47,839 nucleotides of DNA from Caldilineaceae bacterium (GCA_022827195.1 JAJDTL010000017.1:1-47839); one strand, 5' to 3'. Positions 36,544 through 46,571 are shown, numbered from the stretch's first letter. Numbers and translations are program-made. The notes: a model not told the origin generated them from the sequence alone.

Positions 36544-37571
36544 GCCTGGCTCCTCAGTACGTCTGGCAGTTCGATCTCCTGCGGCCGCCCGCTGTGAATT
36601 GACTCGATAATATTCTCCACAACCAGCGTGGCCAGAATCCCCGTCCGCGCCGGCGTGTATGTCTCGGTATCGTTGCGGATCGCATCCAGCAGCAGCGGCA
36701 TGCGGTCGATGAACGGCGGCGTAAATGTCTCGGTGCTCAGCTCGCCGCTGACCGGGTCGGGCCCGGTGATCGTCGCCCGACGGAAATGTTTGTCCAACAC
36801 CGCGCTCTGCTCGCCGTCGTTGAACACAAAAAACCACTTGGTAAGCGCCTCGCTGAAACCGGCGTCGCTCATCAGATAGTTCGCCACCGACCCATTGGCG
36901 AAACGGATCGTCGCCGATGCCGTGTCGATGATCTCGTCCGAAGCCAGCCCGCCCGGATGCGTCACCTGCCCCCCCGTCCCTGAGACCCACACCGGCGGCG
37001 AACTGTGCATCCAGCAAAGCGTGTCGGCCAGGTGGACGCCGACGTCAAACAGCAGGCCGCCGCCGAGCACCGGGTCCCACTGCCAGCGGGTGAGGTCGGC
37101 TGGAGCCATCATGCACTGGGCATTGCTCACCTTGGCCGGTTTCAGGCGGCTCTTGATCGCCCGCGTCGCGCCGGAAAAGCGGATCGAAAAGTTGATCATC
37201 AACTTCCTGCCCGCGGCCTCCATCGCCTCGTAAATACGCAGGCAGTCGACGGTCGACATCGCCATCGGCTTCTCCAGGTAGACGTGCTTACCCGCCTCGA
37301 ACGCGGCGATCGCCAGCTCCGCGTGCGTGGCGTGCGTCGTCGCGATCGTCACGATCTCGATATCGGGATCGGCGAAAACGCGCGCCGGGTCGGCCGTGTA
37401 GTAACCGCCCTCATACTGCTCATAGTAGCTGCTGGCCGCATCCTCGTTGATGTCGCAGAAGGCCCGCACGTCGATGTCCGGCGTCTCCACCGCCCAGCGC
37501 GAGTGACTCCTGCCAACGTTGCCGCAGCCGATCAGCGCCCAGCCAAACGGCCTTGCTCTTGAACCTGCCAT
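36540..37571 (-). CDS. Gfo/Idh/MocA family oxidoreductase
   Basis: A 343-residue NAD(P)-dependent enzyme: WALIGCGNVGRSHSRW (dinucleotide loop), KHVYLEKPMAMSTVDC (EKP motif) and GGGLLFDVGVHLADTLCWM (catalytic D-x3-H region). ATG 37571 has a strong AAGGAGG site. It is the first gene of a two-gene operon and only distantly similar to the second, so the two may catalyse different steps or form a pathway for one sugar. A 20-bp operator-like inverted repeat and a GC hairpin lie about 60-110 bases upstream. Confidence 0.9.
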   Translation of the reverse strand: MAGSRARPFGWALIGCGNVGRSHSRWAVETPDIDVRAFCDINEDAASSYYEQYEGGYYTADPARVFADPDIEIVTIATTHATHAELAIAAFEAGKHVYLEKPMAMSTVDCLRIYEAMEAAGRKLMINFSIRFSGATRAIKSRLKPAKVSNAQCMMAPADLTRWQWDPVLGGGLLFDVGVHLADTLCWMHSSPPVWVSGTGGQVTHPGGLASDEIIDTASATIRFANGSVANYLMSDAGFSEALTKWFFVFNDGEQSAVLDKHFRRATITGPDPVSGELSTETFTPPFIDRMPLLLDAIRNDTETYTPARTGILATLVVENIIESIHSGRPQEIELPDVLRSQA

Positions 37572-37627
37572 CTACACTTCCTCCTTCTGCCCTTACGTGG
37601 AATCTCAACGGTCCTGCCTGCGGGGTT

Positions 37628-37647
37628 GGCCTGGAAAATGCCAGGCC
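37628..37647. promoter_or_regulatory. Hairpin in the leader of the oxidoreductase operon
   Basis: GGCCTGG (37628-37634) and CCAGGCC (37641-37647) are perfect arms with a 6-base loop, between the operator-like repeat and the gene start at 37571. Confidence 0.35.
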
Positions 37648-37658
37648 CGGGTATATCT

Positions 37659-37678
37659 CGCACAAGTGCAATTGTGCG
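37659..37678. promoter_or_regulatory. Operator-like inverted repeat
   Basis: CGCACAA-N6-TTGTGCG is a perfect 20-bp dyad in the divergent intergenic region between the oxidoreductase operon and the DUF6807 gene. It is placed to control either or both; no regulator gene is adjacent. Confidence 0.45.
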
Positions 37679-37863
37679 CCATCCCCTGGCTGAACACAAG
37701 TTGCAGAGGAAGGAGACGCGACGTCGGCACGCAGTCGATACACGAAAAGGACGGAATGATATCACCCCATGATTTACAGCCGGATTTGCTGCGCATGGAC
37801 CAAACAGGTACAGTGCCTACGGTTGACGACTCGGATTCGCATGCCACTACCTGAGGGACAACT

Positions 37864-38829
37864 ATGGCAAACCAGAGCCATCTGCAAAACTTCTCGCTCG
37901 AAGGCGACCAAGTCACGCTGCCCAAGGGCGCATGGGCCCAGTCCCACCGCCTCAACGTGCGCTGGCGCGGCAGAGACCTGACCGCCCTCAGCCAGGGCCA
38001 CTACCGCGCCTACCTTTTTCCCGTCTACACACCGGCCGGCTTCGCCCTCACCAGCGAATCCCCCCTCGACCACCCCCACCACAACTCGCTCTGGATCGGA
38101 GCCGACCACGTCAACTGCTACCTGCCCTTCGCCAACAACACCTTCGAAGAGGCCAACTACAACTTCTACGTCAACGACATCTTCCAGGGCCGCGCGCCCG
38201 GCCGCATCCTCAGCGTCGACGTCGAAGCCGAAGAGCTCGCCGCCGACCACCTGCGCCTCACCCAGACCCTCCACTGGCAGGGCCCCGTCGAATGGGGCGC
38301 ACCCCAGCGCCGCACACTCGCCGTCGAGACCAGGACCATCGACATCCGCCCCGGCCAGACCGCCAACCTCTTCGACGTCCGCTCCCAGCTGCGCGCCGCT
38401 GAGTGGGAGCTGCGCATCGGCCCCACCCGCCACGCCTACTTCGGTCTGCGCATGACCGAAGCACTGCGCGTCACCGCTGGCGCCGTCCTGATCGATTCCG
38501 CCGGCCGTTCAGGCGGACAGGCCATCCGCCGCCAAATCTCCGACTGGGTCGACTGCTCCGGCACAATCGCAGCCGACCGCAGCGCCGGCGCCGCGCTCTT
38601 CCCTTACCCCAGCGCACAGGGCTTCCCCTGGTTCGTCTCCGACTGGGGCACCCTGACCGTCAACCCCCTGGCGCGCAAACAGTACCAGCTGCAGCCGGGA
38701 GAGGCTCTCGACGTCGCCGTACGCGTCGTCGCCCACGACGGCGACGCCGAACAGGCCGATATCGCCGGCCTTTACCGCTCGTTTGCCAGGAAGAATAGCG
38801 CTGATATAGTGAAGCAGTCGCACGATTGA
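37864..38829 (+). CDS. DUF6807 (PmoA-like) protein
   Basis: A 321-residue soluble beta-rich protein with the family's SPLDHPHHNSLWIGADHVN motif (multiple His/Asp near residues 67-85), then the long NFYVNDIF...GRILSVDV beta region and the late GFPWFVSDWGTLTVNP segment. Family members sit in carbohydrate and C1 catabolic loci, often with Gfo/Idh/MocA oxidoreductases and PhyH proteins, as here; the PmoA name does not imply methane oxidation. ATG 37864 has GAGGGA upstream. It is divergent from the oxidoreductase operon, with a shared putative operator between them. Confidence 0.8.
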   Translation: MANQSHLQNFSLEGDQVTLPKGAWAQSHRLNVRWRGRDLTALSQGHYRAYLFPVYTPAGFALTSESPLDHPHHNSLWIGADHVNCYLPFANNTFEEANYNFYVNDIFQGRAPGRILSVDVEAEELAADHLRLTQTLHWQGPVEWGAPQRRTLAVETRTIDIRPGQTANLFDVRSQLRAAEWELRIGPTRHAYFGLRMTEALRVTAGAVLIDSAGRSGGQAIRRQISDWVDCSGTIAADRSAGAALFPYPSAQGFPWFVSDWGTLTVNPLARKQYQLQPGEALDVAVRVVAHDGDAEQADIAGLYRSFARKNSADIVKQSHD

Positions 38830-38927
38830 AACCAAGCTACTTCCGGCTTGGCTTTCCGGGTCGTGCCTACAGATTCTGACGAAAGGAGATCGGCCCTCTT
38901 TCAATACCGGATAGAAGGACCGGGACA

Positions 38928-39233
38928 ATGACCGCACACCTTTCAGTTCCAAGGGCGGATCTTGCCGCCTTCTGTCGGGCACACGACATCAAACGACTCG
39001 CCCTCTTTGGCTCAGCACTACGCGAAGATTTCGGGCCAGACAGCGATATCGACCTGCTCGTTGAGTTCGAGCCCGACCGCATCCCCGGACTACTGGGCAT
39101 CGCCGGTATGGAGAAAGAACTGTCTGAACTCTTCGCCGGACGCAAAGTCGACTTGCGAACAGCCGAAGACCTGAGCCCCTACTTCCGACAGAAGGTCCTG
39201 GACAGCGCCGAAGTTCAATATGCACGAACATGA
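38928..39233 (+). CDS. mntA: MNT-type nucleotidyltransferase antitoxin
   Basis: A 101-residue minimal nucleotidyltransferase. ALFGSALREDFGPDSDIDLL carries the GS ... DxD signature with Asp40 and Asp42 as metal ligands. Proteins of this type neutralise HEPN (HepT) RNases by AMPylation. ATG 38928 has GAAGGA upstream. The stop overlaps the start of the HEPN gene by 14 bases, the standard MntA-HepT arrangement. It looks intact even though its partner is frameshifted. Confidence 0.88.
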   Translation: MTAHLSVPRADLAAFCRAHDIKRLALFGSALREDFGPDSDIDLLVEFEPDRIPGLLGIAGMEKELSELFAGRKVDLRTAEDLSPYFRQKVLDSAEVQYART

Positions 39234-39571
39234 CGCCGTCCGCCTGCGCCACATGATCGACGCCGCCCGCGAGGCGATGTCGCTTCGCGCACGGCCGAGC
39301 GCGAAGCGACCTGGAAACCGACCGACAATTGCTCCTGTCACTGGTGAAGGATATCGAAATCATAGGCGAAGCCGCTTCCCAGGTGACCGACCCCACCCGC
39401 AAAGAACTGGCCGCCATCCCCTGGACCGGAATTATCGCAATGCGAAACCGGCTCGTTCACGCCTATTTCAGCATCAACCTCGAGATTGTTTGGAAGACCG
39501 TGCAGGAAGACCTGCCGAGCCTGATCGACCTGCTGGAGCGATCCCTATCCCCTGAATCCTGCCGCGACTGA
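39220..39571 (+). pseudogene. hepT: HepT-like HEPN RNase toxin, frameshifted
   Basis: The first frame (MHEHDAVRLRHMIDAAREAM) joins the second (RFAHGRARSDLETDRQLLLSLVKDIEIIGEAA) only after a one-base shift at about 39280; family members read straight through here. The RNase motif Rx4H (RNRLVH, in MRNRLVHAYF) is present in the second frame. The continuous reading ends at TGA 39569. Loss of the toxin with an intact antitoxin is plausible; a sequencing error of one base in this GC-rich spot is the main alternative. Confidence 0.8.
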
Positions 39572-39873
39572 ATGCAGACCCACTACGCGCCTGTCTGAAT
39601 TAGGTCCTAATTAAAACCACGATTTTGCCCAAAAACTGCCCCGCGGGGTCGCGTGCGTGCTCGCCGGCTCGATGCCGGAAACGCAGGCCTCCTCGTCCTC
39701 TCCCTCCCCTTCTATCAATGGCAGCGACCGGTGGCCGCTTGACCGCTCAGGGTAGGGGAAATCCACGAAAGGCTCTCTTCGTCGCCCTTCGTGTGAATTC
39801 GTGGATTGATTTGAAGAGTGGGGAGTATCGAAGCTCGCGATTGTTCGAATCGATGCACAAGGCGCTCTTGCAG
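39572..39873. other. Intergenic region with a CACGAA-type inverted repeat
   Basis: AATCCACGAA (39760-39769) and TTCGTGGATT (39798-39807) are perfect 10-bp arms, with a CCTTCGTG word between them. I know similar words as a common intergenic repeat in several phyla. No gene seen. Confidence 0.5.
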
Positions 39874-40296
39874 CTACCCGCCGACCAGCTCGATATGCTC
39901 TGCGAAGCGCCGAAAATCAGCCGCGTTGAAGGTCAGTAGCCTGCGCTCCCCGTGCGCCAGCATCGTGGCGACGATGTTGGCGTCATGAATCTGCCTTCCA
40001 CCCACGGAAACTTCCCGGCACAGCGACACCAGCCGGTCCATGACAGCTGGCCCGTCCTCCAACACCTCGAAGGCGGCCGCGAGGCGCTCAACGTCGTCGA
40101 GGGCCTCCGCGCGGTCAATGGCAACCGGCCACGTTTGCGGACGCGTCACGACCTCCAGGTACTCCCGCAGGACCTGGCGGCTGATGCGGACCGGTTCAGG
40201 CGCTCCGAAGGCGCTCGCCAGGCCGGCCCTGGCTGCTTCGTGCTCCGGCGACTCCAGGATGCGCGCATATACCAGCACGTTGGTGTCCACGAACAT
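39874..40296 (-). CDS. PIN-domain RNase toxin (VapC-like)
   Basis: A 140-residue PIN protein. MFVDTNVLVYA gives the first acidic residue (Asp4), SRQVLREYLEVVT the Glu of the second site, and QIHDANIVATMLAHGERRLLTFNAADF the later Asp residues. It would cleave RNA (tRNA or mRNA). ATG 40296 lies eight bases after the stop of the DUF7662 gene, so the two form an operon. The partner is not a standard antitoxin family, which makes the pair interesting. No frameshift. Confidence 0.85.
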   Translation of the reverse strand: MFVDTNVLVYARILESPEHEAARAGLASAFGAPEPVRISRQVLREYLEVVTRPQTWPVAIDRAEALDDVERLAAAFEVLEDGPAVMDRLVSLCREVSVGGRQIHDANIVATMLAHGERRLLTFNAADFRRFAEHIELVGG

Positions 40297-40304
40297 AGGG
40301 CCGG

Positions 40305-40709
40305 CTAGATCCTCTCCTCGTAGATCTCCTCGCGCCTGAGACTGAGACCCTCCGGCCAAGCGCCGGCAGAATGGACCGGCCACACTTCGTCCAGCGCCAA
40401 TCTTCGGGCAGTCGCCGCCGGTCTGCGCCGCAGCAGCAGCGTCTCGGCCTCCATGTCCACCTCTGCCGTCTCCCATCCGGCCGCGCCCCAGGCCAACGCC
40501 TGACTGTGCCCGTTGCCCCTGCCCTGGTTCGCCCACCAGGGCCGGTGAAGACGGGCCGACGCCGGCAATCCGAATCCAATAATCGACTCGATCTCGCTGA
40601 AAGTGGTCCTCCACACCCGCGCTTCCAGTCCGCACAGATGCGCGTAGAGCCTCTGGTACTTTCCCCTCGCCGCCATCTGTCGGTACTGCTTCTCTCTGTC
40701 CATCGTCAT
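40305..40709 (-). CDS. DUF7662-like protein upstream of a PIN toxin (candidate antitoxin)
   Basis: A 134-residue protein. KYQRLYAHLCGLEARVWRTTFSEIESIIGFGLP is followed by ASARLHRPWWANQGRGNGHSQALAW and GWETAEVDMEAETLLLRR; this matches my memory of the DUF7662 fold (FxEIExILGxxLPxSARxHRxWWAN). The remaining C-terminal 50 residues (LDEVWPVHSAGAWPEGLSLRREEIYEERI) are an extra tail that could contact the toxin. ATG 40709 has GGAGGCAGG upstream, and a perfect -10 TATAAT lies at 40759-40764. The tight operon with the PIN gene suggests an antitoxin role (inference). Confidence 0.7.
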   Translation of the reverse strand: MTMDREKQYRQMAARGKYQRLYAHLCGLEARVWRTTFSEIESIIGFGLPASARLHRPWWANQGRGNGHSQALAWGAAGWETAEVDMEAETLLLRRRPAATARRLALDEVWPVHSAGAWPEGLSLRREEIYEERI

Positions 40710-40758
40710 GCCCTGCCTCCATCCCGACGTCAAAGGTCCAAGTTGACAGTTCCTAGCC

Positions 40759-40764
40759 ATTATA
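40759..40764 (-). promoter_or_regulatory. -10 element of the DUF7662-PIN operon
   Basis: A perfect TATAAT on the minus strand, 50 bases before the start. No convincing -35 element. Confidence 0.4.
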
Positions 40765-41092
40765 GTTAGTAACTGACGTCCAATCTTTTCTCCGCAGCAG
40801 ACGGTCCGGTTGCCCAGCAAACTCCTCTTGCTCGCCCCTCCCCGACCGCAACGAAGGCGCGCTTCCCTGCTACGCCCATGGTTAGCCCCCCAACTCCGTA
40901 ATTTTGCAGTCAGCATGGGCCGAAACCCAGCGATTCGTCCTGTTTTGTAAATTGATAGGGCAAATGAGGGCAGACAGGGCGGCCCTCTATACTACGCATC
41001 GCTGCCAGACATCGACCATACGGAGTTCCTGTCGTAGAGTTCTCGAATCCGCATGAGCCGGTGGATGTACGAGTCTGTCTACCCAAAAGGAT
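40765..41092. other. Intergenic region
   Basis: No coding frame with family features, RNA or repeat is apparent. Confidence 0.35.
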
Positions 41093-41588
41093 TCATGAAA
41101 GGAAAAAAAGTGGCAGACCGCGATCTACTATCTCTGTCGTAATTTCTGCCGCTTCCAACAGCGTTGCCACATCTCCAAGGCTCCAACTGCTCAGTATCGA
41201 CCAAGTCAGATAGGTCCCCCGGCGAAGCACCACGTCACTCTTATCTCTGGGGCCCTCGCAATAATAGTCTTCTTCATAGTCCACAAACCCAATTGTGGGC
41301 GCCAGATGTCGTATGACCTCGATAATGCCAGACCTGAAACTCTGGAAGACCTTGCTCTCAGGTGAATCGAACGTCAATTCTCTTAAGGGTAGAAAAGAAG
41401 ACAATTTCACTAACAAGAAATGAAAAACTCGAGAACTTCCCGTCCGGCCGTATCCACTGCAAAAACCTGGCCTCATACCTCCGCTCGCCAACTCGCCACA
41501 GAAAGTCGACATCCACATAATCAGGGTGGACCATCTCAACAGAGCCGATCCTGGCCACGACTCTGGGCCACGAACCAGATTCTGGCAT
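41093..41588 (-). pseudogene. Frameshifted gene of unknown function
   Basis: Two overlapping minus-strand frames look like one protein. Residues from ATG 41588 (HPDYVDVDFLWRVGERRYEARFLQWIRPDGKFS) are coding-like until about 41420. The next frame then continues sensibly (LRELTFDSPESKVFQSFRSGIIEVIRHL ... ILSSWSLGDVATLLEAAEITTEIV) to the stop at 41093. A single indel between about 41380 and 41440 would join them. I do not recognise the family. Located between two PIN toxin operons. Confidence 0.45.
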
Positions 41589-41742
41589 AGCCCAATGTAA
41601 ACAACCGCCACGGCGCCTGCGCTGCGCTTGACCGCAATCCGCTGCTTCTCCAAAAGATTGGGGAGAAAGATTGGGGAGAAGGAACTGTATTGCTTTGGAG
41701 AACTGCTGAACAGTTTGCGTTCAGCACGAAGAGTTACAAGAG

Positions 41743-42147
41743 CTACTCAACAAACGGATTGTGCAACTCCACTCCGAACTGGCCGAAGTCACGCACATTC
41801 CGGGTGACCACAGTCAGCCGGTGCACGATGGCTGTCGCTGCAATCATCGCGTCTTCGGTGATCGTGTCCGACCTCCTGTGCATGAGGCGCGCCCACGCCC
41901 GGAAGGCTGCCGCGTCCATCGGCACGACTCCGTAAGAAGCCAGCACCTTGTCCAGCCAGGCTTCCAGCTCATCCGCTTTCACACTGTCCTGCTCGCGCGT
42001 GATCTCGATCCCCGCCTGTATCTCGCCAACCGTAACGGCAGACACGAAGAGTTGCGCTGCCGGCACCCCCGCGATCCATTCGAGGACGGCGCCATGTGGC
42101 CGGGAACGACGCAGCTCCGAGACCACGTTGGTGTCGAGGAGATACAT
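41743..42147 (-). CDS. vapC: PIN-domain RNase toxin (VapC/FitB-like)
   Basis: A 134-residue PIN protein. MYLLDTNVVSELRR holds the first Asp (Asp5), SAVTVGEIQAGIE the Glu, and SDTITEDAMIAATAIVHRLTVVTRNVRDF the later Asp residues and the closing motif. It lies four bases after its Phd-type antitoxin stop codon. The sequence is intact and typical of FitB-like VapC toxins. Confidence 0.92.
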   Translation of the reverse strand: MYLLDTNVVSELRRSRPHGAVLEWIAGVPAAQLFVSAVTVGEIQAGIEITREQDSVKADELEAWLDKVLASYGVVPMDAAAFRAWARLMHRRSDTITEDAMIAATAIVHRLTVVTRNVRDFGQFGVELHNPFVE

Positions 42148-42151
42148 AGCG

Positions 42152-42412
42152 CTACTCCACAGCCAGAGGCGTTCGACGGCGATGCTGCCGGCGCGGCGGC
42201 GTTAGGTCTTCTGTCCTGGCCTCAGGTGCGAGAAGCAACTCCTTCAAATTCGGCCTCGTCATCCGCTCCAACCGCCGCCACTGCTCGATGGGAAGCAGTA
42301 CTGCGGTCTCGACCCCCCGCCTGGTCACGATCTGCGGCCCTTCGGCGAGCGTGGTGTCCAGCAGCTCACTGAACCTCGACTTGGCGTCTTGGACCGACCA
42401 ACTCCCTCTCAT
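42152..42412 (-). CDS. Phd/YefM-type antitoxin
   Basis: An 86-residue antitoxin. SWSVQDAKSRFSELLDTTLAEGPQIVTRRGVETAVLLPIEQW is the DNA-binding Phd/YefM fold; the C-terminal RTEDLTPPRRQHRRRTPLAVE is the disordered toxin-neutralising tail. The start ATG 42412 has GAGAGAATT upstream. First gene of the operon with the PIN toxin; a 12-bp tandem repeat about 35 bases upstream is a likely autoregulatory operator. Confidence 0.9.
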   Translation of the reverse strand: MRGSWSVQDAKSRFSELLDTTLAEGPQIVTRRGVETAVLLPIEQWRRLERMTRPNLKELLLAPEARTEDLTPPRRQHRRRTPLAVE

Positions 42413-42445
42413 AATTCTCTCCTGGTGCTATCGGTCCGATCTATA

Positions 42446-42469
42446 ATCTGACTAGCTATCTGACTAGCT
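42446..42469. promoter_or_regulatory. 12-bp tandem repeat, likely Phd operator
   Basis: Two perfect, directly adjacent copies of ATCTGACTAGCT (AGCTAGTCAGAT on the operon strand) lie just upstream of the antitoxin gene, next to an AT-rich TTATAG region that could be the -10. The spacing suits cooperative binding of antitoxin dimers. Confidence 0.6.
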
Positions 42470-42665
42470 GAAAGACTAAACAACATCCCCTTCCCTGTCA
42501 AGACGGACGCAAGTTTTGCACCCGTACTTTAGCCGACTGAGCGCTTCCCATTCACGAACCTCCGCTCCTTCAACTCTTCAGACGCTCCCGTGCGCCAGAT
42601 CTTGCAGCAGCCTTAGGGCCGCGCGTGGTAAAAGGCATGCCGCCTGCCCGACGATTCCGAGTGGC

Positions 42666-43118
42666 TCATTGCAAAAGACAGTGGCTGGGGACTCCAAAAT
42701 GAATTGCAACATTCAGCCCCTCGCTCTGCGTAAGGAACATCGGAATATATCTACCGGCCCTCTCGCGATCACAGGAGGCCCAAAAGCAGGTCGTTCTCGA
42801 AAGACGCCACCCCTCTTTGTCTACTAACCGTTCTCTGAGTCTGGCATCCGCCTCCTCGACGGGGCCAAGCAGCTTGTAGACCGTTGTAACCCTTCGAAAG
42901 CGGTACGGGTCATCAGGCTCCGTCTTCCTTTCGACGAGCAACAGCTCCTGGCTCTCCAAACTGACTTCAATATCAAACGCACTGATGAAGCTGCGCGCCA
43001 TCCAGATTCCATGAGCATAGGCATAGACAGGGCCGGCGGCAGTCAAAAATATCACAAGCGTGATGTAACCGAGCAGACCGCGCCAACCCTCACCCTCCGC
43101 GCCCCATAATGCGCCCAA
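42666..43118 (-). CDS. Membrane-anchored protein of unknown function
   Basis: About 150 residues: one N-terminal hydrophobic segment (GLLGYITLVIFLTAAGPVYAYAHGIW) followed by a soluble domain (FDIEVSLESQELLLVERKTEPDDPYRFRRVTTVYKLLG ... PMFLTQSEGLNVAIHFG). The start is uncertain; TTG 43118 is the last in-frame candidate before the frame loses character and runs into the divergent DUF4258 gene. There is no ribosome site, so the 5' end may be damaged. Not recognised. Confidence 0.4.
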   Translation of the reverse strand: MGALWGAEGEGWRGLLGYITLVIFLTAAGPVYAYAHGIWMARSFISAFDIEVSLESQELLLVERKTEPDDPYRFRRVTTVYKLLGPVEEADARLRERLVDKEGWRLSRTTCFWASCDRERAGRYIPMFLTQSEGLNVAIHFGVPSHCLLQ

Positions 43119-43148
43119 GCAATCAGAACTGTGATACGCTGGCGCGAT

Positions 43149-43415
43149 ATGGAAACCAAATCCCCTCTCCTGACGTTTACCAGACACGCAACTGATGCGA
43201 TGGAAGAAAGAATGATTCCCGCGCCATGGGTTCAACGCGTGGTAGCCAGTCCCGAGCTGCGCGTGCCCGATCCAAACGACCCCAAGATAGAACGTTTCTT
43301 CCGCCACATACCCGAAAAAGACAACCGCGTGCTGCGCGTAGTTGTCAATACCCAGGTTGCGCCCTGGCGGGTAGTGAGTGTATTCTTTGACCGGAATATG
43401 AAAGGAAAACTATGA
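43149..43415 (+). CDS. DUF4258 protein (toxin-like)
   Basis: An 88-residue protein with FTRHATDAMEERMIPAPWVQRVVASPE and the VLRVVVNTQVAPWRVVSVFFDRNMKGKL strand pair typical of DUF4258, a small RelE-like fold often found as the toxin-like half of a pair with DUF2283. ATG 43149 is the best start; GTG 43131 is possible. The stop overlaps the DUF2283 start (ATGA). Confidence 0.8.
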   Translation: METKSPLLTFTRHATDAMEERMIPAPWVQRVVASPELRVPDPNDPKIERFFRHIPEKDNRVLRVVVNTQVAPWRVVSVFFDRNMKGKL

Positions 43416-43612
43416 AACTGCACATCGATAAAGAAGCCGACGCCCTCTATCTGCGACTCGACGACTCCGTTATCATCGAATCCGAAGAGGTCGCCCCCGG
43501 CGTCGTCCTCGACTACAACGACGCCAACCAGGTCGTCGGCATCGAATTGCTTTACCTTTCAAAACGCTCCCCCGATTTGAATCTCTCCAGCCTTGAATTC
43601 GTGACCGCCTGA
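43412..43612 (+). CDS. DUF2283 protein (antitoxin-like)
   Basis: A 66-residue protein with the family pattern YDKEADALYLRL-like (here IDKEADALYLRLDDSVI), EVAPGVVLDYNDANQVVGIELLYLSKR. The start overlaps the DUF4258 stop and has AAAGGAAAA upstream. The gene order DUF4258-DUF2283 is recurrent and fits a toxin-antitoxin-like module; activity is unproven in general. Confidence 0.85.
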   Translation: MKLHIDKEADALYLRLDDSVIIESEEVAPGVVLDYNDANQVVGIELLYLSKRSPDLNLSSLEFVTA

Positions 43613-43741
43613 ACTCCCCCGCCGCCCCCTTCGCGATCCCGTAGGGGAACGCTTTTCGGATGCCCGCGCTCCCAACGCGCGGGCATCTCGCCCGAACCCT
43701 TTCTCTCCCTCCGCCCGCGACGCGATCCACCCACCCATCTC

Positions 43742-43770
43742 TTGACCGTTCCAACCTTCCACTTTATAAT
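43742..43770 (+). promoter_or_regulatory. Strong promoter of the nuo genes
   Basis: TTGACC (43742-43747), exactly 17 bp, and TATAAT (43765-43770), leaving a leader of about 115 bases before nuoB. Confidence 0.75.
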
Positions 43771-43892
43771 CGACCCACAGAGCAGCGGCGACAACTTGCT
43801 TTTCCGCACACCGTAGGGTATATTTGTACTACAATGCACAAATAGACGCACGGAGCGTTTTCTCTTTCTCTGTACGCAACAGGAACCAAGGC

Positions 43893-44696
43893 ATGGCTTC
43901 ACTCCCGCCCAACTTCCAACAGCTGAAACAGGACCAGCTCGCGCCCTTCCTGCACGAAGAAATCAGCGTGCCCGACGAGCTGCAAGCCAACGTCCTCATC
44001 ACCACCGTCGATAAGATCTACAACTGGAGCCGCCGCTCCAGCATGTGGCCGCTCCTCTTTGGCCTCGCCTGCTGCGCCATCGAGATGATCGCCACCGCGG
44101 CCAGCCGCTACGACCTCGCACGCTTCGGCATGGAGGTCATGCGCCCCAGCCCCCGCCAGAGCGACCTCATGATCGTCTCCGGCACCGTCACCAAAAAGAT
44201 GGTGCCCGCCATCGTCCGTATCTACAACCAGATGGCCGAGCCGCGCTACGTCCTCAGCATGGGCGCCTGCGCCACCGGCGGCGGCCCCTTCAAAGAGGGC
44301 TACAACGTCGTCAGCGGCATCGACAAATACATCCCGGTCGACGTCTACGTGCCCGGCTGCCCGCCCACGCCCGAAGCGCTCATCTACGGCCTGCTCAAAA
44401 TGCACGAAAAGGTCGACCGCCAGAGCGTCACCTCGGTGCCCTGGTACCGCAAAAACACATCCCAGTTCGTGCCCGTCCCCCGACTCGGCCCGGACGTCTT
44501 CGACCCCCGCCAGGTCGACCTGATCAAGGACACAACGCTCAAAGCCGCGGCCGCAACGACCGCCGCAGCCGCTAACGGCGCCTCAGCCGGCGCCACCGAA
44601 CACGCACGCGGGCCGGCGCAGCTCTCCGACAAAGCCAAAGCCCGCATGGATGAAGCCAAGCGACGCTGGCGTGCCAAAAAAGGACTCCCGGAATAA
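43893..44696 (+). CDS. nuoB: NADH-quinone oxidoreductase subunit B
   Basis: A 267-residue complex I subunit that holds the terminal 4Fe-4S cluster N2. The ligands are Cys60-Cys61 (GLACCAIEM), Cys126 (GACATGGG) and Cys156 (VPGCPP). The C-terminal 80 residues, rich in Ala (AAAATTAAAANG) and charged residues, are longer than in typical NuoB. ATG 43893 has AGGAACCAAGG upstream; the upstream in-frame start at 43824 has no site. First gene of the operon, behind a strong promoter; nuoA is not next to it. Confidence 0.96.
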   Translation: MASLPPNFQQLKQDQLAPFLHEEISVPDELQANVLITTVDKIYNWSRRSSMWPLLFGLACCAIEMIATAASRYDLARFGMEVMRPSPRQSDLMIVSGTVTKKMVPAIVRIYNQMAEPRYVLSMGACATGGGPFKEGYNVVSGIDKYIPVDVYVPGCPPTPEALIYGLLKMHEKVDRQSVTSVPWYRKNTSQFVPVPRLGPDVFDPRQVDLIKDTTLKAAAATTAAAANGASAGATEHARGPAQLSDKAKARMDEAKRRWRAKKGLPE

Positions 44697-44712
44697 AACG
44701 GTGGCCGGTGGC

Positions 44713-44759
44713 CAGTTGCCGGTGGCCAGCAACTCCCCTTCACTGGCCACCGGCAACTG
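44713..44759. repeat. 17-bp perfect hairpin between nuoB and nuoCD
   Basis: CAGTTGCCGGTGGCCAG (44713-44729) and its exact reverse complement (44743-44759) enclose a 13-base loop. The left arm itself contains a tandem GGTGGCCAG duplication. It is followed at once by a CTGAAAACTAGAAACC-type repeat up to 44786, just before the nuoCD start. Confidence 0.85.
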
Positions 44760-44789
44760 AAAACTGAAAACTAGAAACCAAGAACTCCC

Positions 44790-46568
<1,779 letters not shown>

Positions 46569-46571
46569 TCT

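Noticed and set aside
37864..38829. Methane monooxygenase subunit, from the PmoA name of the DUF6807 family
   Set aside because: The protein is soluble and lacks membrane segments; the family name is historical and the context is carbohydrate-like catabolism.
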